Shown here: positions 44,757 to 53,942 of the stretch, in pieces | How positions within the stretch are numbered: position 1 is the first letter of the stretch | Layout of the letters: the number at the start of each line of letters is the position of its first letter | Notes under the pieces: generated by a model | Told to the model about the DNA's origin: nothing | Database searches by the model: none | What the model saw: the letters and a program-made list of their open reading frames with translations, nothing else | Assembly: GCA_963720075.1 (NCBI GenBank) | Contig: CAVREG010000007.1 | Coordinates: forward strand, 62,001-126,000 | Length of the DNA: 64,000 bases | Direction: 5' to 3' | DNA from: PALSA-188 sp963720075 | Lineage (GTDB): Bacteria > Acidobacteriota > Terriglobia > Terriglobales > Acidobacteriaceae | Position numbers and translations under genes: made by a program

Positions 44757-44799
44757 GTGAGCTGCGCTCACCACCCAGACGAGGACATCTGAGTTTACG
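44757..44799. repeat. Two-hairpin palindromic repeat, copy E (degenerate)
   Basis: GTGAGC-TGC-GCTCAC (44757-44771) is perfect. The second hairpin (ACCCAGAC ... ATCTGAGT, about 44773-44794) has decayed, and the tail reads TTACG. Its sequence is close to that of copy D, so it is an older member. Confidence 0.65.
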
Positions 44800-44830
44800 C
44801 AGGCTAAAGCGGACCGGATCATTCCGCTCA

Positions 44831-45967
44831 TCAACTTCCGTCGGGATAGCCGCCGCGGTGCAGCACCATCGGATAGTGCGGCAAAGTATCCGGTTCGGAG
44901 ACTGAGGCGCGCCATCCGTCCGGATAGGGCTTCAACCCTTGAAATAAAGGAGAAAGCTGCGCCGAAGGCTCCCCGACTAACTTTTCTAACGACCGCCGCA
45001 AGTTGTGGATGTTGGTCTTGCCGAAGCTCGCCTGCCATCGCTCTTCGATGACGCGCACCAGCGTCCAATACATGTCCAGCGCCTTCGTACCCTTTGGAGT
45101 GAGCCGAGCCAGCTTCTCCCGGCTTGCAGGATTTGCCTCGACCTTGGTGTAGCCATGTTTAAGGAGAAAGCCGAGCGACATTTTGATCGCTTCCTTCGAA
45201 ACGCCGGACAAGCGAGGAATCTCTCGTACCCGCACCCCAGTCTCATTCAATACGCGTAAAACGTTGGCGCTAATCGCGAGTGAAAGATCAGATTCGTGCT
45301 CGAAGTCCATGGCAAAGACCAACAGGACCTTGGAGAGGAGGGTCGGGAGGTTCTCACGCGATGCGTCCGGGCGCGCAACCGGCGCTTGCGGCTTGGAATT
45401 ACTGATCTCCGCGCTCATCCCATAACCTAATACCGGAAGATACTCGGGCAATTCGACGGCGAATTGGCGGACCAACGCCAATAGAGATTCCCGCAGGCTG
45501 CCGATCTCGTTTTTGCCGAATCGCGCCTCCCATCGGCCCTCGATAACCCCAAATAGGGGTCGCCACATTTCCTGAGCTCTCTGGCCTTTTGTAGTGGGCC
45601 GAATCAACCAATCACGGAGCGGCGGCTTCGGACGAGGATCAGACTGATCGGGTTCAATAATGACGTATCCCCATCGCTCCATACCCGCCAACGGCAACTT
45701 TGCGGTCTTCGCAACGCGCTGAAGTTCAGCGACGGTTACTCCGTTTTCGCTGACGAATTGCATGAAGTTCGACCACATCACCATTGACGCGAGCCATGGA
45801 CCACCGCCTGAGGAACCCAGCATCGTCGTCCGGTGCGGCATCTGATGTTCGAACTCATTGTCGAACTCAATGGTGAACGCGACCAGAAGGTGGGAAAGGA
45901 GGGTCGGCAAAGGCAAAGCAGCCGTGTTCTTCCCAGGCGAATCTAGTGTTAGTTTTCCGCGTGGCAT
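44831..45967 (-). CDS. Protein with two tandem winged-helix (MarR-like) domains
   Basis: A 378-residue protein built from two homologous halves. Half 1 (about 15-180) reads LPTLLSHLLVAFTIEFDNEFE, GVTVAELQRVA, LIRPTTKGQRAQEMW, VIEGRWEARFGKNEIGSLRESLLAL. Half 2 (about 205-350) repeats the order with LPTLLSKVLLVFAMDFEHES, GVRVREIPRLSGVSKEAIKMSLGFLLKHGY, LTPKGTKALDMYW, VIEERWQASFGKTNIHNLRRSLEKL. Each half has a helix-turn-helix, a wing and a C-terminal helix, as in MarR/PadR-type regulators. It probably binds DNA as a single-chain pseudo-dimer. Ligand and target are unknown. Confidence 0.8.
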   Translation of the reverse strand: MPRGKLTLDSPGKNTAALPLPTLLSHLLVAFTIEFDNEFEHQMPHRTTMLGSSGGGPWLASMVMWSNFMQFVSENGVTVAELQRVAKTAKLPLAGMERWGYVIIEPDQSDPRPKPPLRDWLIRPTTKGQRAQEMWRPLFGVIEGRWEARFGKNEIGSLRESLLALVRQFAVELPEYLPVLGYGMSAEISNSKPQAPVARPDASRENLPTLLSKVLLVFAMDFEHESDLSLAISANVLRVLNETGVRVREIPRLSGVSKEAIKMSLGFLLKHGYTKVEANPASREKLARLTPKGTKALDMYWTLVRVIEERWQASFGKTNIHNLRRSLEKLVGEPSAQLSPLFQGLKPYPDGWRASVSEPDTLPHYPMVLHRGGYPDGS

Positions 45968-46157
45968 TGGTCAAGTCCGTAATGGCTCAGTTTGAAATTT
46001 CTGCCGTAACCTCGGCCTCATCCCGAGATTGTGAGGGATCTTGTGTACCGGATACGCTCTAAGCACAAGAGCAATGGTGCGACACGCGAGATCGTTCGGG
46101 ACTGAAGCCCTCAGGATGACGTCGGAGTAGAGATTTGTTTAAATTGAGCCCCTTGCG

Positions 46158-47000
46158 TTAAGTGCGTTGCCTCGCCACTTCATACAGCAGAATGCTCGCG
46201 GCGACTCCGGCGTTTAACGATTCCACGTTTGGAGAATGGGGGATCGCAATTATCTCGTCCATTTCTGAAATTAATTCTCGAGGCAATCCCGCGCCTTCGC
46301 TGCCGATAAAAATCGCTGAAGGACCTACAAATTTCACTTCCCGCAAATGAGTCCCTTTGTGCGAAGACGTGGCGAAAAGACGCAAACCGTGCTCGCGGAG
46401 TGTTCCCAAGATGCCTGGCAAGTTCGCTCGAACCATCGGCAGGCGGAAAACCGAGCCAGCGGATGCCCGAACTACTTTCGAGTTGAAAGGATTGGCCGTA
46501 CCTTCGCCGAGAACCACGCCGCAAGCTCCGAAGGCTTCGGCGGAGCGTAACATCGTACCGAGATTTCCCGGGTCTTGTATTCCTGCAATTGCCAGCAGCG
46601 GGCCAGCCTGCACTTTTGTCAAAACGTCATCCAACGTGAACTGTTTGCACTTCACTAAAGCCGCCACGCCCTGCGGCGTTTCGCTGGGAACGGCACTGGC
46701 AAATAGCTTGTCGGGAAGCAGCAATGTCTCCACGTATGCGGCGAGTTGTGGCAAAAGCCTCTCGGCCTTGTTTTCTCCCCCCTTGCTGAAAAAGACGGCC
46801 CGAAACTTCAGGCCGCTGCGGATTGCCTCCTCCACGATGCGTACGCCTTCAATCGCACAATAGCCATCCGCCGTTAATTCGCCCCGGGAGAAAGCACTTC
46901 GCAGCTCTTTGACCAGGGCATTGTGGCGGCCTTCAATGGGCCGCAAGTGCCCATGCACGTTGCTTGACCGGCTTCCCGGCTTGCTTGTCTGGCTCTTCAT
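46158..47000 (-). CDS. SpoU/TrmH-family RNA 2'-O-methyltransferase
   Basis: The ATG at 47000 is chosen; a TTG nine bases earlier is possible. The 280-residue protein has an N-terminal substrate-binding domain and a SPOUT knot. The signature motifs are GIQDPGNLGTMLRSAEAFG (motif 1), FIGSEGAGLPRELI (motif 2) and IPHSPNVESLNAGVAASILLYE (motif 3), with the catalytic arginine in LRSAEAFG. It would transfer methyl from S-adenosylmethionine to a ribose 2'-OH in rRNA or tRNA. The target nucleotide is unknown. Confidence 0.92.
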   Translation of the reverse strand: MKSQTSKPGSRSSNVHGHLRPIEGRHNALVKELRSAFSRGELTADGYCAIEGVRIVEEAIRSGLKFRAVFFSKGGENKAERLLPQLAAYVETLLLPDKLFASAVPSETPQGVAALVKCKQFTLDDVLTKVQAGPLLAIAGIQDPGNLGTMLRSAEAFGACGVVLGEGTANPFNSKVVRASAGSVFRLPMVRANLPGILGTLREHGLRLFATSSHKGTHLREVKFVGPSAIFIGSEGAGLPRELISEMDEIIAIPHSPNVESLNAGVAASILLYEVARQRT

Positions 47001-47092
47001 CTGGCCCAAATCATACCTGTTTGTCTCGGTTTAGGGCGCGTCCCGTGTTATCTTATGTTTCTCAATTCCTTCACATTCAAAAAGGGAGTTCG

Positions 47093-47740
47093 GTGCGCGC
47101 CGAAATCGTCAAAATTGACAGGGATATGCCGGAGGCCTCTCTGGTGCGCTACGCTGCCGACCAGATCCGAGCCGGCGAAGTTTTGGGCATGCCTACAGAC
47201 ACGTTCTACGGTCTCGCCGCCGATCCGTTCAATCTGCGGGCAGTTGACCGGGTGTATGACATAAAATCGCGATCCCGGCACAAGCCTCTGTCGCTGTTGA
47301 TTGAAAGCGTGGAACAGGCCGAGGAGCTGGCCAGGCCCTTACCCGAAGAATTCCATGCTCTGGCGCGAAAATTCTGGCCTGGACCGTTGACGATCATCGT
47401 TCGCGCTGCATCGCGGCTGCCCTTGAAGGTCACCGCCAATACAGGCAACGTCGCCCTGCGCATTCCCAGCTCCGCGATTCCGCTGGCGGTGGTTCAGGCG
47501 GCCAAGATTGCGATAACTGCCACGTCGGCAAATCTCAGCGGGGAATCCGAATGCACCACAGCCTTAGCGGTGCGCGATCAGCTACAGGACCGTATTTCAA
47601 TTATCGTGGATGGCGGCCCCTCGCCTAGAGAGGTTTCTTCCACGATTATTGATTTGACCGACGAAGAAGCGCGCTGGAAGATCATGCGGGAAGGCGCGAT
47701 TCCGTCCCGGGAGATCTCAGAGTTTTTCGCACGAGGATGA
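47093..47740 (+). CDS. tsaC: L-threonylcarbamoyladenylate synthase (YrdC/Sua5 family)
   Basis: This enzyme makes threonylcarbamoyl-AMP for the t6A modification of tRNA. The GTG at 47093 gives VRAEIVKIDRDMPE; GGGAG lies just upstream. The ORF continues 43 codons back with no family match. Motifs: GEVLGMPTDTFYGLAADPF, KSRSRHKPLSLLI, FWPGPLTIIV, LRIPSSAIPLAVV and ATSANLSGE. At 215 residues it is the short YrdC form without a Sua5 C-terminal domain. The stop overlaps the next gene's start (ATGA). Confidence 0.94.
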   Translation: MRAEIVKIDRDMPEASLVRYAADQIRAGEVLGMPTDTFYGLAADPFNLRAVDRVYDIKSRSRHKPLSLLIESVEQAEELARPLPEEFHALARKFWPGPLTIIVRAASRLPLKVTANTGNVALRIPSSAIPLAVVQAAKIAITATSANLSGESECTTALAVRDQLQDRISIIVDGGPSPREVSSTIIDLTDEEARWKIMREGAIPSREISEFFARG

Positions 47741-48351
47741 GCGCTTCCCCATCCAAACGACAAAGCCATTGGATAATTCGCACTCTCGTCGTTGTTGCCA
47801 TCGGTGTAGGTGGCTACCTGATCTTCATCTCTTCGCAAATTGTTGCGGAATCCTCGAAACAAGAGCTTCATCCCGCCGACGCCATTGTAGTTTTCGGCGC
47901 CGCAGAATATGACGGGCGGCCGTCGCCCGTCTTTCGCGCGCGGCTCGATCACGCCTTCGAACTCTTCCAGAAAGGTCTCGCACCCACCGTCTTGACCACT
48001 GGAGGCTCTGGCGGCGACCCTTCCTATAGCGAAGGTGAAGTCGGTCACGATTATCTGGTCCACCAGGGAATTGCTGAAGCGAGGGTCATTGCCGAGACTC
48101 AGGGAAATGATACGGCGCAGTCAGCGAAGAGATTAGCCGTCATCATGCGCGCCAATCATATGCGCAGTTGTATCGCGGTCAGTGATGCGTACCATGTTTT
48201 CCGCATCCGCAATCTGCTGGAACATGAGGGAATTCGCGTGTACGTCGCTCCGCGTCCTGATTCGCGGCCTCACTCATTGTGGCAGCGCGGGGTTGCGCTA
48301 CTGCGGGAGAGCGCCAGCTTCATGTTGTGGAAGCTGCACCTCATTCGGTGA
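47737..48351 (+). CDS. YdcF-family (DUF218) membrane-anchored protein
   Basis: A 204-residue protein with one N-terminal transmembrane segment (about 14-33). The DUF218 core follows: ADAIVVFGAAEYDGRPSPVFRARLDHAF, LTTGGSGG and ETQGNDTAQSAKRL, then IAVSDAYHVFRIRNLLE. The ElyC/SanA/YdcF group is linked to envelope and peptidoglycan precursor metabolism. Its start overlaps the tsaC stop by four bases. Confidence 0.92.
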   Translation: MSASPSKRQSHWIIRTLVVVAIGVGGYLIFISSQIVAESSKQELHPADAIVVFGAAEYDGRPSPVFRARLDHAFELFQKGLAPTVLTTGGSGGDPSYSEGEVGHDYLVHQGIAEARVIAETQGNDTAQSAKRLAVIMRANHMRSCIAVSDAYHVFRIRNLLEHEGIRVYVAPRPDSRPHSLWQRGVALLRESASFMLWKLHLIR

Positions 48352-48357
48352 GGTTGA

Positions 48358-48831
48358 CTACTTGATGTGGCACGTGGCCAGGCCACGCTTCTCCAGATAT
48401 TGCTGATGGTAATCTTCCGCCTCGTAAAACTTCACGGCAGGAACAATCTGCGTAACAACGGGTTTACTGAAACGGCGCGATTTCTCTAGAGCCTCTTTGG
48501 AAGCCTTCGCCGCCGATTCCTGTGCGGCATCGTGAAAAAAGATTGCCGAGCGGTATTGCTTTCCAAAGTCCGGACCTTGCCGGTTCAGTTGTGTCGGATC
48601 GTGGTTCTCCCAAAAAACTTCCAGCAGTTTGTCGTAGGAAAGTTTCGCGGGATCATATTCCACTTCGACTGCTTCTGCATGGCCGGTCGAATCCGTGCAA
48701 ACGTCTTTGTAGGTAGGATTCTCGAGGCTTCCACCCGTGTATCCCACGCGCGTTGACGACACTCCGGGAAGTTGCCGGAACGTAGCCTCAACTCCCCAAA
48801 AACATCCCGCCGCAAACGTAGCTTTTGCCAT
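48358..48831 (-). CDS. msrA: Peptide-methionine (S)-S-oxide reductase
   Basis: MsrA reduces the S form of methionine sulfoxide. The 157-residue protein starts at the ATG at 48831, which has GGAGG upstream; a GTG six bases earlier is less likely. The active site is AAGCFWG with the catalytic cysteine, and a second cysteine near the C-terminus (LATCHIK) is a candidate resolving residue. The cysteine is encoded by a normal codon, not by a selenocysteine UGA. No fused MsrB is present. Confidence 0.96.
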   Translation of the reverse strand: MAKATFAAGCFWGVEATFRQLPGVSSTRVGYTGGSLENPTYKDVCTDSTGHAEAVEVEYDPAKLSYDKLLEVFWENHDPTQLNRQGPDFGKQYRSAIFFHDAAQESAAKASKEALEKSRRFSKPVVTQIVPAVKFYEAEDYHQQYLEKRGLATCHIK

Positions 48832-49006
48832 AAACACCTCCGCAGATAAAATCGCGATTGACCTTATTGGATGCGGCCGCCGTCATATAAGGCGCGAAGA
48901 GCACTTTCTTGCCGAAAAAATACTTTTCGGCTGAAAGGAGTGCAGGCATTTACCATAGCGCGGTGATTTTTCCTGTTCGCAAAACGGCAACAATAGGACT
49001 CAAGTG

Positions 49007-50359
49007 ATGAGATTCTGGCAGCTAGTTTTTCTGGTATTCGGGTTTTTATTGCCCGCTTGGTCACAAACTGGGCAGCCCATTCTCGCCCCGACCCCACCAA
49101 TGGGATGGAATAGCTGGGATTCCTATGGGACCACCATTGATGAAGCTCAATTCAAGGCTGTTACCGATTGGTTTGCGCAGCACTTGAAATCTTATGGATG
49201 GCAGTACGTCGTAGTTGACGAAGGATGGACCATTCCGAAAGGCGGCGCTGATGGGAAGGGCCAAAATCGCCAATTTACTCTGGATAACTACGGGCGGTAT
49301 ATACCCGCAGCGAGCCGTTTCCCTTCAGCCGCGGGCGACGCTGGACTCAAGCCTCTCGCAGCCTACGTACATTCTCACGGCCTGAAGTTCGGCTTCCACA
49401 TTTTGCGCGGTATTCCGAAGCAAGCGGTCGAAAGTAATTCGCCCATCGCTGATTCGTCTTTTAAGGCGGCTGACGCAGCCGATCCGTCCGCCCCTTGCCC
49501 GTGGAATTCCGACAACTATGGGGTAAAGGATTCGCCAGCGGGACAGGCTTATTACGATTCCATCGCAAAACTTTATGCGAGCTGGGATGTAGATTTCATT
49601 AAAGTTGATTGCATCAGCAGCCGTCCCTATGCTGGCGCGGATATTCGCATGTTGAGCACGGCGCTGAGGAAAACGGGACGCCCGATCGTGCTGAGCCTTT
49701 CTCCGGGCGCGGCGCCCATCGAAAAAGTGGATGAAATGCGGAAGTACGCCCAGATGTGGCGAATCTCGGATGACGTTTGGGACGTCTGGCGAAGTAATAC
49801 TGATTTTCCACAAGGAGTGGGAAACCAATTCGAACGTGCTGCGAAGTGGGCGCCGCTAACTGAGCCTGGTCATTGGCCGGATGCGGACATGCTTCCTCTT
49901 GGCCACCTCGGGCCGTCGCCCGGATGGGGTAAGCCGCGAGATTCGCGGTTAACTCATGACGAGCAGCGGACGCTATTCACCCTTTGGAGCATGTTCCGCT
50001 CTCCACTGATCATGGGCGGGAACCTGCTTTTAAGCGACGAATGGACGATTGCGTTGCTTACCAATCCAGAAGTTATCGCTGTTGATCAGCACTCGACGGG
50101 CGAACGCGCCGTGATCAGCACCGACAAAGCCGTGGTCTGGACTTCGCGGCCCAACGATGGAGATGGAAGCTACGTCGCCGTCTTCAACATTGGCGATAGT
50201 ACTCAGACGCTTCGCTATTCCTGGAGTGAATTGGGTCTGAGCGGAATGAATTACAAACTTCGGGATCTGTGGGAGCACAAAGATCTCGTAGCGGCGAAAG
50301 AAATCAGTGTCACATTGCCGCCCCACGCATGCGAGTTGTACCGCGTTCAGCAACAGTGA
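49007..50359 (+). CDS. Secreted alpha-galactosidase, GH27
   Basis: A 450-residue exported glycosidase. The signal peptide ends near LLPAWS. The catalytic TIM barrel carries PPMGWNSWDSYG, YVVVDEGW, and FIKVDCIS, whose Asp is the nucleophile, and MWRISDDVWD with the acid/base Asp. A C-terminal beta domain begins near SYVAVFNIGD. It cleaves terminal alpha-galactosides. The start is the ATG at 49007; a GTG three bases earlier is possible. Other sugar genes lie 3-8 kb downstream, but separate genes intervene. Confidence 0.92.
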   Translation: MRFWQLVFLVFGFLLPAWSQTGQPILAPTPPMGWNSWDSYGTTIDEAQFKAVTDWFAQHLKSYGWQYVVVDEGWTIPKGGADGKGQNRQFTLDNYGRYIPAASRFPSAAGDAGLKPLAAYVHSHGLKFGFHILRGIPKQAVESNSPIADSSFKAADAADPSAPCPWNSDNYGVKDSPAGQAYYDSIAKLYASWDVDFIKVDCISSRPYAGADIRMLSTALRKTGRPIVLSLSPGAAPIEKVDEMRKYAQMWRISDDVWDVWRSNTDFPQGVGNQFERAAKWAPLTEPGHWPDADMLPLGHLGPSPGWGKPRDSRLTHDEQRTLFTLWSMFRSPLIMGGNLLLSDEWTIALLTNPEVIAVDQHSTGERAVISTDKAVVWTSRPNDGDGSYVAVFNIGDSTQTLRYSWSELGLSGMNYKLRDLWEHKDLVAAKEISVTLPPHACELYRVQQQ

Positions 50360-50411
50360 ATGCCCGCTGTAAAGGCATGTCCAGTGCTCAGGACCTCAAC
50401 CGCCTGCTAAA

Positions 50412-51206
50412 ATGCAATTTGTGCTCCGAAATGAAATCGCCATCTTTATTTGTTTGTCTCTTTCCTCTCTAGCCTGCGCTCAACAACCATCGCAGGCATC
50501 TGCGAAAAAATCATCGCAGCCCCAGGTGCGCGTGAACATGCTGAATGTTTGCACTCCCTCGAAAGAGGAGCAACAGCAGATCGCTTCTGCATTGTCTCGT
50601 GTGCCCAAGCAACCGCTATTCAGTCAAGACTTCGAAGTTGACCGAGGGCGTTCCACTTTGGATCAGCAGCCCGACTTTCTGCCGGTCAACCAAAGGACAC
50701 ACGTCACAACCGATTCCGACAGCGCGGCTTGGGTGCGAATACGCCGCGAATTTGCCGTTCAAGCGTTATATTCCACGGTGCAATATTCGTTCAGCCAAGA
50801 TCCCAAGAGCATGATTGAGACGTTGGTATTCAAAGTTCGCGAGCCTAAGGATTTGCTGCAGGTTTCGATTGAAGACGACGCATCCGCCGTAACCAGCCCC
50901 GCGGCAATGCTTGGCACGAATACGCCGGTGAGCCGCATCCGACTGGAGCGATTTGGAAAAGCATCCGTTGTGTTGGCACGTTGTCCGGCGACCGCGGCAG
51001 GTCCTGCGCCGGACCAAAGCGCCTATGAGCCGCTATTTCGAACGGCATCCGCGATTGACGCCGACTATCGGAACCTCTTGAGAGTGCCGCAAACTGTTCC
51101 GGAAGAATTGGATCGAGTAGCCTCAAACGGCCCGAAGAACTCCGCAAATGTAGTTCCCCAGAAAGCGCCTGTGCGGAAGAAAAGCGTCCCCGTTAAAAGA
51201 AAATGA
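50412..51206 (+). CDS. Exported protein of unknown function
   Basis: A 264-residue protein with a signal peptide (MQFVLRNEIAIFICLSLSSLACAQ). The mature N-terminus has CTPSKEEQQQIASALSRVP, then a mixed alpha/beta domain with FSQDFEVDRGR and the IRREFAVQALYSTVQYSF segment, ending in a Lys-rich basic tail. No family is recognised. It lies in the gap between the galactosidase and a zinc-ribbon protein. Confidence 0.75.
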   Translation: MQFVLRNEIAIFICLSLSSLACAQQPSQASAKKSSQPQVRVNMLNVCTPSKEEQQQIASALSRVPKQPLFSQDFEVDRGRSTLDQQPDFLPVNQRTHVTTDSDSAAWVRIRREFAVQALYSTVQYSFSQDPKSMIETLVFKVREPKDLLQVSIEDDASAVTSPAAMLGTNTPVSRIRLERFGKASVVLARCPATAAGPAPDQSAYEPLFRTASAIDADYRNLLRVPQTVPEELDRVASNGPKNSANVVPQKAPVRKKSVPVKRK

Positions 51207-51392
51207 TTGTGGTTTGCGGGCTGTTTCGAGGTTTGTGATTGGCTATTTCCATTCCCGTCTTTGTTCGGAAACAGTTTGCAGAAATCTTGACTTTTGATGT
51301 CTGGCATTATCTTCCGACTTTGCAAAAAGGTCATTGCAAGCGAGCAGCCCTTTTGTTAGTCTCGCGCTCGACTAAGCCTTGGGGAGGGGAAT

Positions 51393-51842
51393 ATGGCCTT
51401 TTGCAATAGGTGTGGTAAAGACATCGGTACCGCGAACTTCTGCCCGTCTTGCGGAGCGAATCAAGGGGCGGTGCCAGCGGCCGGTTATGCTGCGCCTTCT
51501 ACGGAAGGCCTGTCCGAAAATGTTGCCGGACTATTGTGCTATCTCGTTGGTTGGATAACGGGCATCATCTTTCTGCTCATTGATAAACGCCCTTGGGTGC
51601 GTTTTCAGGCAGCGCAGTCCATCGTCGTGTTCGGTGGCCTGTTCGTTATACGGATCGCATTGGGCATTATGACCATCTCCAGTGGCGGGTTCTTTGGATT
51701 TGGGTTAGCCGCGATGGTTGGGATGCTGATCGGGCTGATCACATTGGTATTGTGGATTCTTCTGATGGTCAAGGCGTACAAACACGAGACTTTCAGAGTA
51801 CCGATCGCGGCGGGGATAGCCGACGGCATCGCGGGCAAGTGA
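51393..51842 (+). CDS. Zinc-ribbon membrane protein (DUF4870-like)
   Basis: A 149-residue protein. The N-terminus has a zinc ribbon FCNRCGKDIG ... FCPSCGANQG (two CxxC pairs). After a short linker come three membrane segments (VAGLLCYLVGWITGIIFLLID, FGGLFVIRIALGIMTI and GMLIGLITLVLWILLMV) typical of DUF4870. GGGGAGGGG lies just upstream of the ATG. Function unknown. Confidence 0.88.
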   Translation: MAFCNRCGKDIGTANFCPSCGANQGAVPAAGYAAPSTEGLSENVAGLLCYLVGWITGIIFLLIDKRPWVRFQAAQSIVVFGGLFVIRIALGIMTISSGGFFGFGLAAMVGMLIGLITLVLWILLMVKAYKHETFRVPIAAGIADGIAGK

Positions 51843-51992
51843 CGATGTGGAATCCGATTGTCAATAATTTAATCTAAGTCTGAGTAATGGCTTTGAGTCT
51901 CCCGGCCTCTTGACTTCGAGCTTACGCAATCTTGCGCTTTCTGATGAACACGGTCCGGCCACAATTTGAAACTCTCCAGTTAAACTTACTGC

Positions 51993-52925
51993 ATGGATAC
52001 TGTTCGTAACGTCGTCATTGTTGGTTCGGGATGCGCCGGCCACACTGCGGCTCTTTACACAGCGCGGGCCAATCTCAAGCCGCTGATACTCGAGGGTCAC
52101 GAGCCCGGTGGCCAACTCTCGCTTACGACACTCGTCGAAAATTTCCCTGGGTTTCCGGACGGCATTCAGGGGCCGGAATTGATCGAGAACATGCGCAAGC
52201 AGGCGGGACGCTTCGGGGCGCAATACCAGCTCGGCCACGTTGCGAAGGTTGATCTCAGTAGTAGCCCGTTCGCGGTTCATGTAGGAAAAGAGACTATTCA
52301 CGCTCGCAGTTTGATCGTCGCGAGTGGGGCTTCTGCGCGATGGCTTGGCCTGCCCAGCGAACAGGCACTCATTGGGCATGGTGTCTCGTCTTGCGCCACT
52401 TGTGATGGTTTCTTTTTTTCGGGCAAAGAAATCGTGGTGATCGGCGGCGGAGATTCCGCGATGGAAGAGGCGACTTTCCTAACCCGCTTCGCGACCAAGG
52501 TCACACTGATTCATCGGCGGGAAGAGTTCCGCGCTTCGAAGATCATGCTGGAACGCGCTCAGCATAATGAAAAAGTACATTTCCTGACCAACACAGTTGT
52601 GGAGGATGTGCTCGACGTGGCGCAAAAAGAGGTCACTGGCCTGAAGCTGCGTAATTTGAAGACAAATGAGACTTCGGACTTCCCCACTAGCGCCATGTTC
52701 CTCGGCATTGGCCATATCCCGAACGCCAAGATGTTTGAGGGCCAGCTCGAAACCGATCAAGATGGATATTTGGTGACCACGAATTACGTCTTCACAAAGA
52801 TTCCCGGCGTTTATGCTTGCGGAGATGTGCAAGACCGGCGTTACCGCCAGGCAATAACCGCTGCTGGTTCGGGATGCATGGCGGCCCTCGAAGCCGAAAG
52901 GTTTTTGGAGGAACAAGAAGGTTAG
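51993..52925 (+). CDS. trxB: Thioredoxin reductase
   Basis: A 310-residue flavoprotein that reduces thioredoxin with NADPH. It has the FAD motif GSGCAGHTAALYTARA, the redox-active CATC (SSCATCDGFFF), the NADPH motif GGGDSAMEEA with the HRRE(E) segment, and the closing GDVQDRRYRQAITAAGSGCMAAL. It is followed 13 bases later by an aldo/keto reductase gene on the same strand, so the two may be co-transcribed. Its thioredoxin partner is not in the window. Confidence 0.95.
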   Translation: MDTVRNVVIVGSGCAGHTAALYTARANLKPLILEGHEPGGQLSLTTLVENFPGFPDGIQGPELIENMRKQAGRFGAQYQLGHVAKVDLSSSPFAVHVGKETIHARSLIVASGASARWLGLPSEQALIGHGVSSCATCDGFFFSGKEIVVIGGGDSAMEEATFLTRFATKVTLIHRREEFRASKIMLERAQHNEKVHFLTNTVVEDVLDVAQKEVTGLKLRNLKTNETSDFPTSAMFLGIGHIPNAKMFEGQLETDQDGYLVTTNYVFTKIPGVYACGDVQDRRYRQAITAAGSGCMAALEAERFLEEQEG

Positions 52926-52937
52926 GAAAATCTATCT

Positions 52938-53909
52938 ATGAAATATCGGCGACTGGGTAGAACTGGAATTGAAGTATCGGACATCGCTCACGGGCTTTGG
53001 GGGATGAGCGGCTGGAGTGGGTCCGAGGAAAAGAAATCTTTGCAAGCTTTGCAACTGGCGGTTGATCTGGGATGCAACTTCTTTGACTCGGCATGGGCTT
53101 ACGGCAACGGCAATAGCGACCGACTTTTGGGCGAAATTCTATCTCGGAATCCGGGAAAGCGTTTATATGCTGCCTCGAAAATTCCACCGATGAACAACAA
53201 ATGGCCGGCTTCGCCGCAGGAGAAGTATTCGAATGTCTTTCCCTCAGCACACGTGTTCAAGTTCGCCAATCTCATTCTTGAAAAGCTGGGAACGGAATCT
53301 ATTGATCTGTTGCAGTTTCATGTTTGGGACGATAGCTGGGCTTCCGAAGCTGAATTCCGAGAAACAATTGAGAAGCTCAAATCCGATGGCTTGATCCGAT
53401 TCTTTGGCTTGAGCCTCAACCGCTGGCAGCCTGAGAACGGAATCGAAGCGCTGCACACGGGCCTGGTAGATGTCGTGCAGGTGATCTACAACATCTTCGA
53501 TCAGGCGCCGGAAGACAAGCTATTTCCGGTTTGCGAGAAGTTGAACATCGGCGTGATTGCTCGCGTTCCGCTCGACGAAGGCAGTTTAGGCGGGAAAATG
53601 ACGGCCGAGACAAAATTTCCTGCCGATGATTGGCGGGCGAAGTATTTCGGTCCAGAGAATCTTCCGAAAACACTCGCGCATGTGGACAAACTGAGATCAG
53701 CGGTGCCTTCGACAATGAATATGCCTGAGATGGCGTTGCGCTTCATAATATCGAATCCGGTGGTAAGTACGGCTATCGTCGGCATGCGTGAGCCCGATCA
53801 TGTCAGGAAAAACATTGCCGCATCGGACGCGGGACCGCTCGATGCTACATTGTTGCGAACTCTCAAGGCCCATCGCTGGGATCGAACAGCCCAACGCTGG
53901 TCCGATTGA
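52938..53909 (+). CDS. Aldo/keto reductase
   Basis: A 323-residue NADPH-dependent aldo/keto reductase. The catalytic Tyr sits in FDSAWAYGNG, Asp in the same motif, and Lys in YAASKI. MKYRRLGRTGIEVSDIAHGLWGMSGW opens the family pattern and AIVGMREPDHVRKNIAA closes it. AGGAAAA lies upstream of the ATG. Proteins of this branch act on sugars or aldehydes; the neighbouring fucose genes suggest a sugar dehydrogenase, but other substrates are possible. Confidence 0.92.
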   Translation: MKYRRLGRTGIEVSDIAHGLWGMSGWSGSEEKKSLQALQLAVDLGCNFFDSAWAYGNGNSDRLLGEILSRNPGKRLYAASKIPPMNNKWPASPQEKYSNVFPSAHVFKFANLILEKLGTESIDLLQFHVWDDSWASEAEFRETIEKLKSDGLIRFFGLSLNRWQPENGIEALHTGLVDVVQVIYNIFDQAPEDKLFPVCEKLNIGVIARVPLDEGSLGGKMTAETKFPADDWRAKYFGPENLPKTLAHVDKLRSAVPSTMNMPEMALRFIISNPVVSTAIVGMREPDHVRKNIAASDAGPLDATLLRTLKAHRWDRTAQRWSD

Positions 53910-53942
53910 TTGGGCGATCCAACAACGCTTGAAATGGTGCGT

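Noticed and set aside
48358..48831. Possible selenoprotein MsrA because selC is present
   Set aside because: The active-site residue in AAGCFWG is encoded by a normal cysteine codon, and no in-frame UGA occurs.
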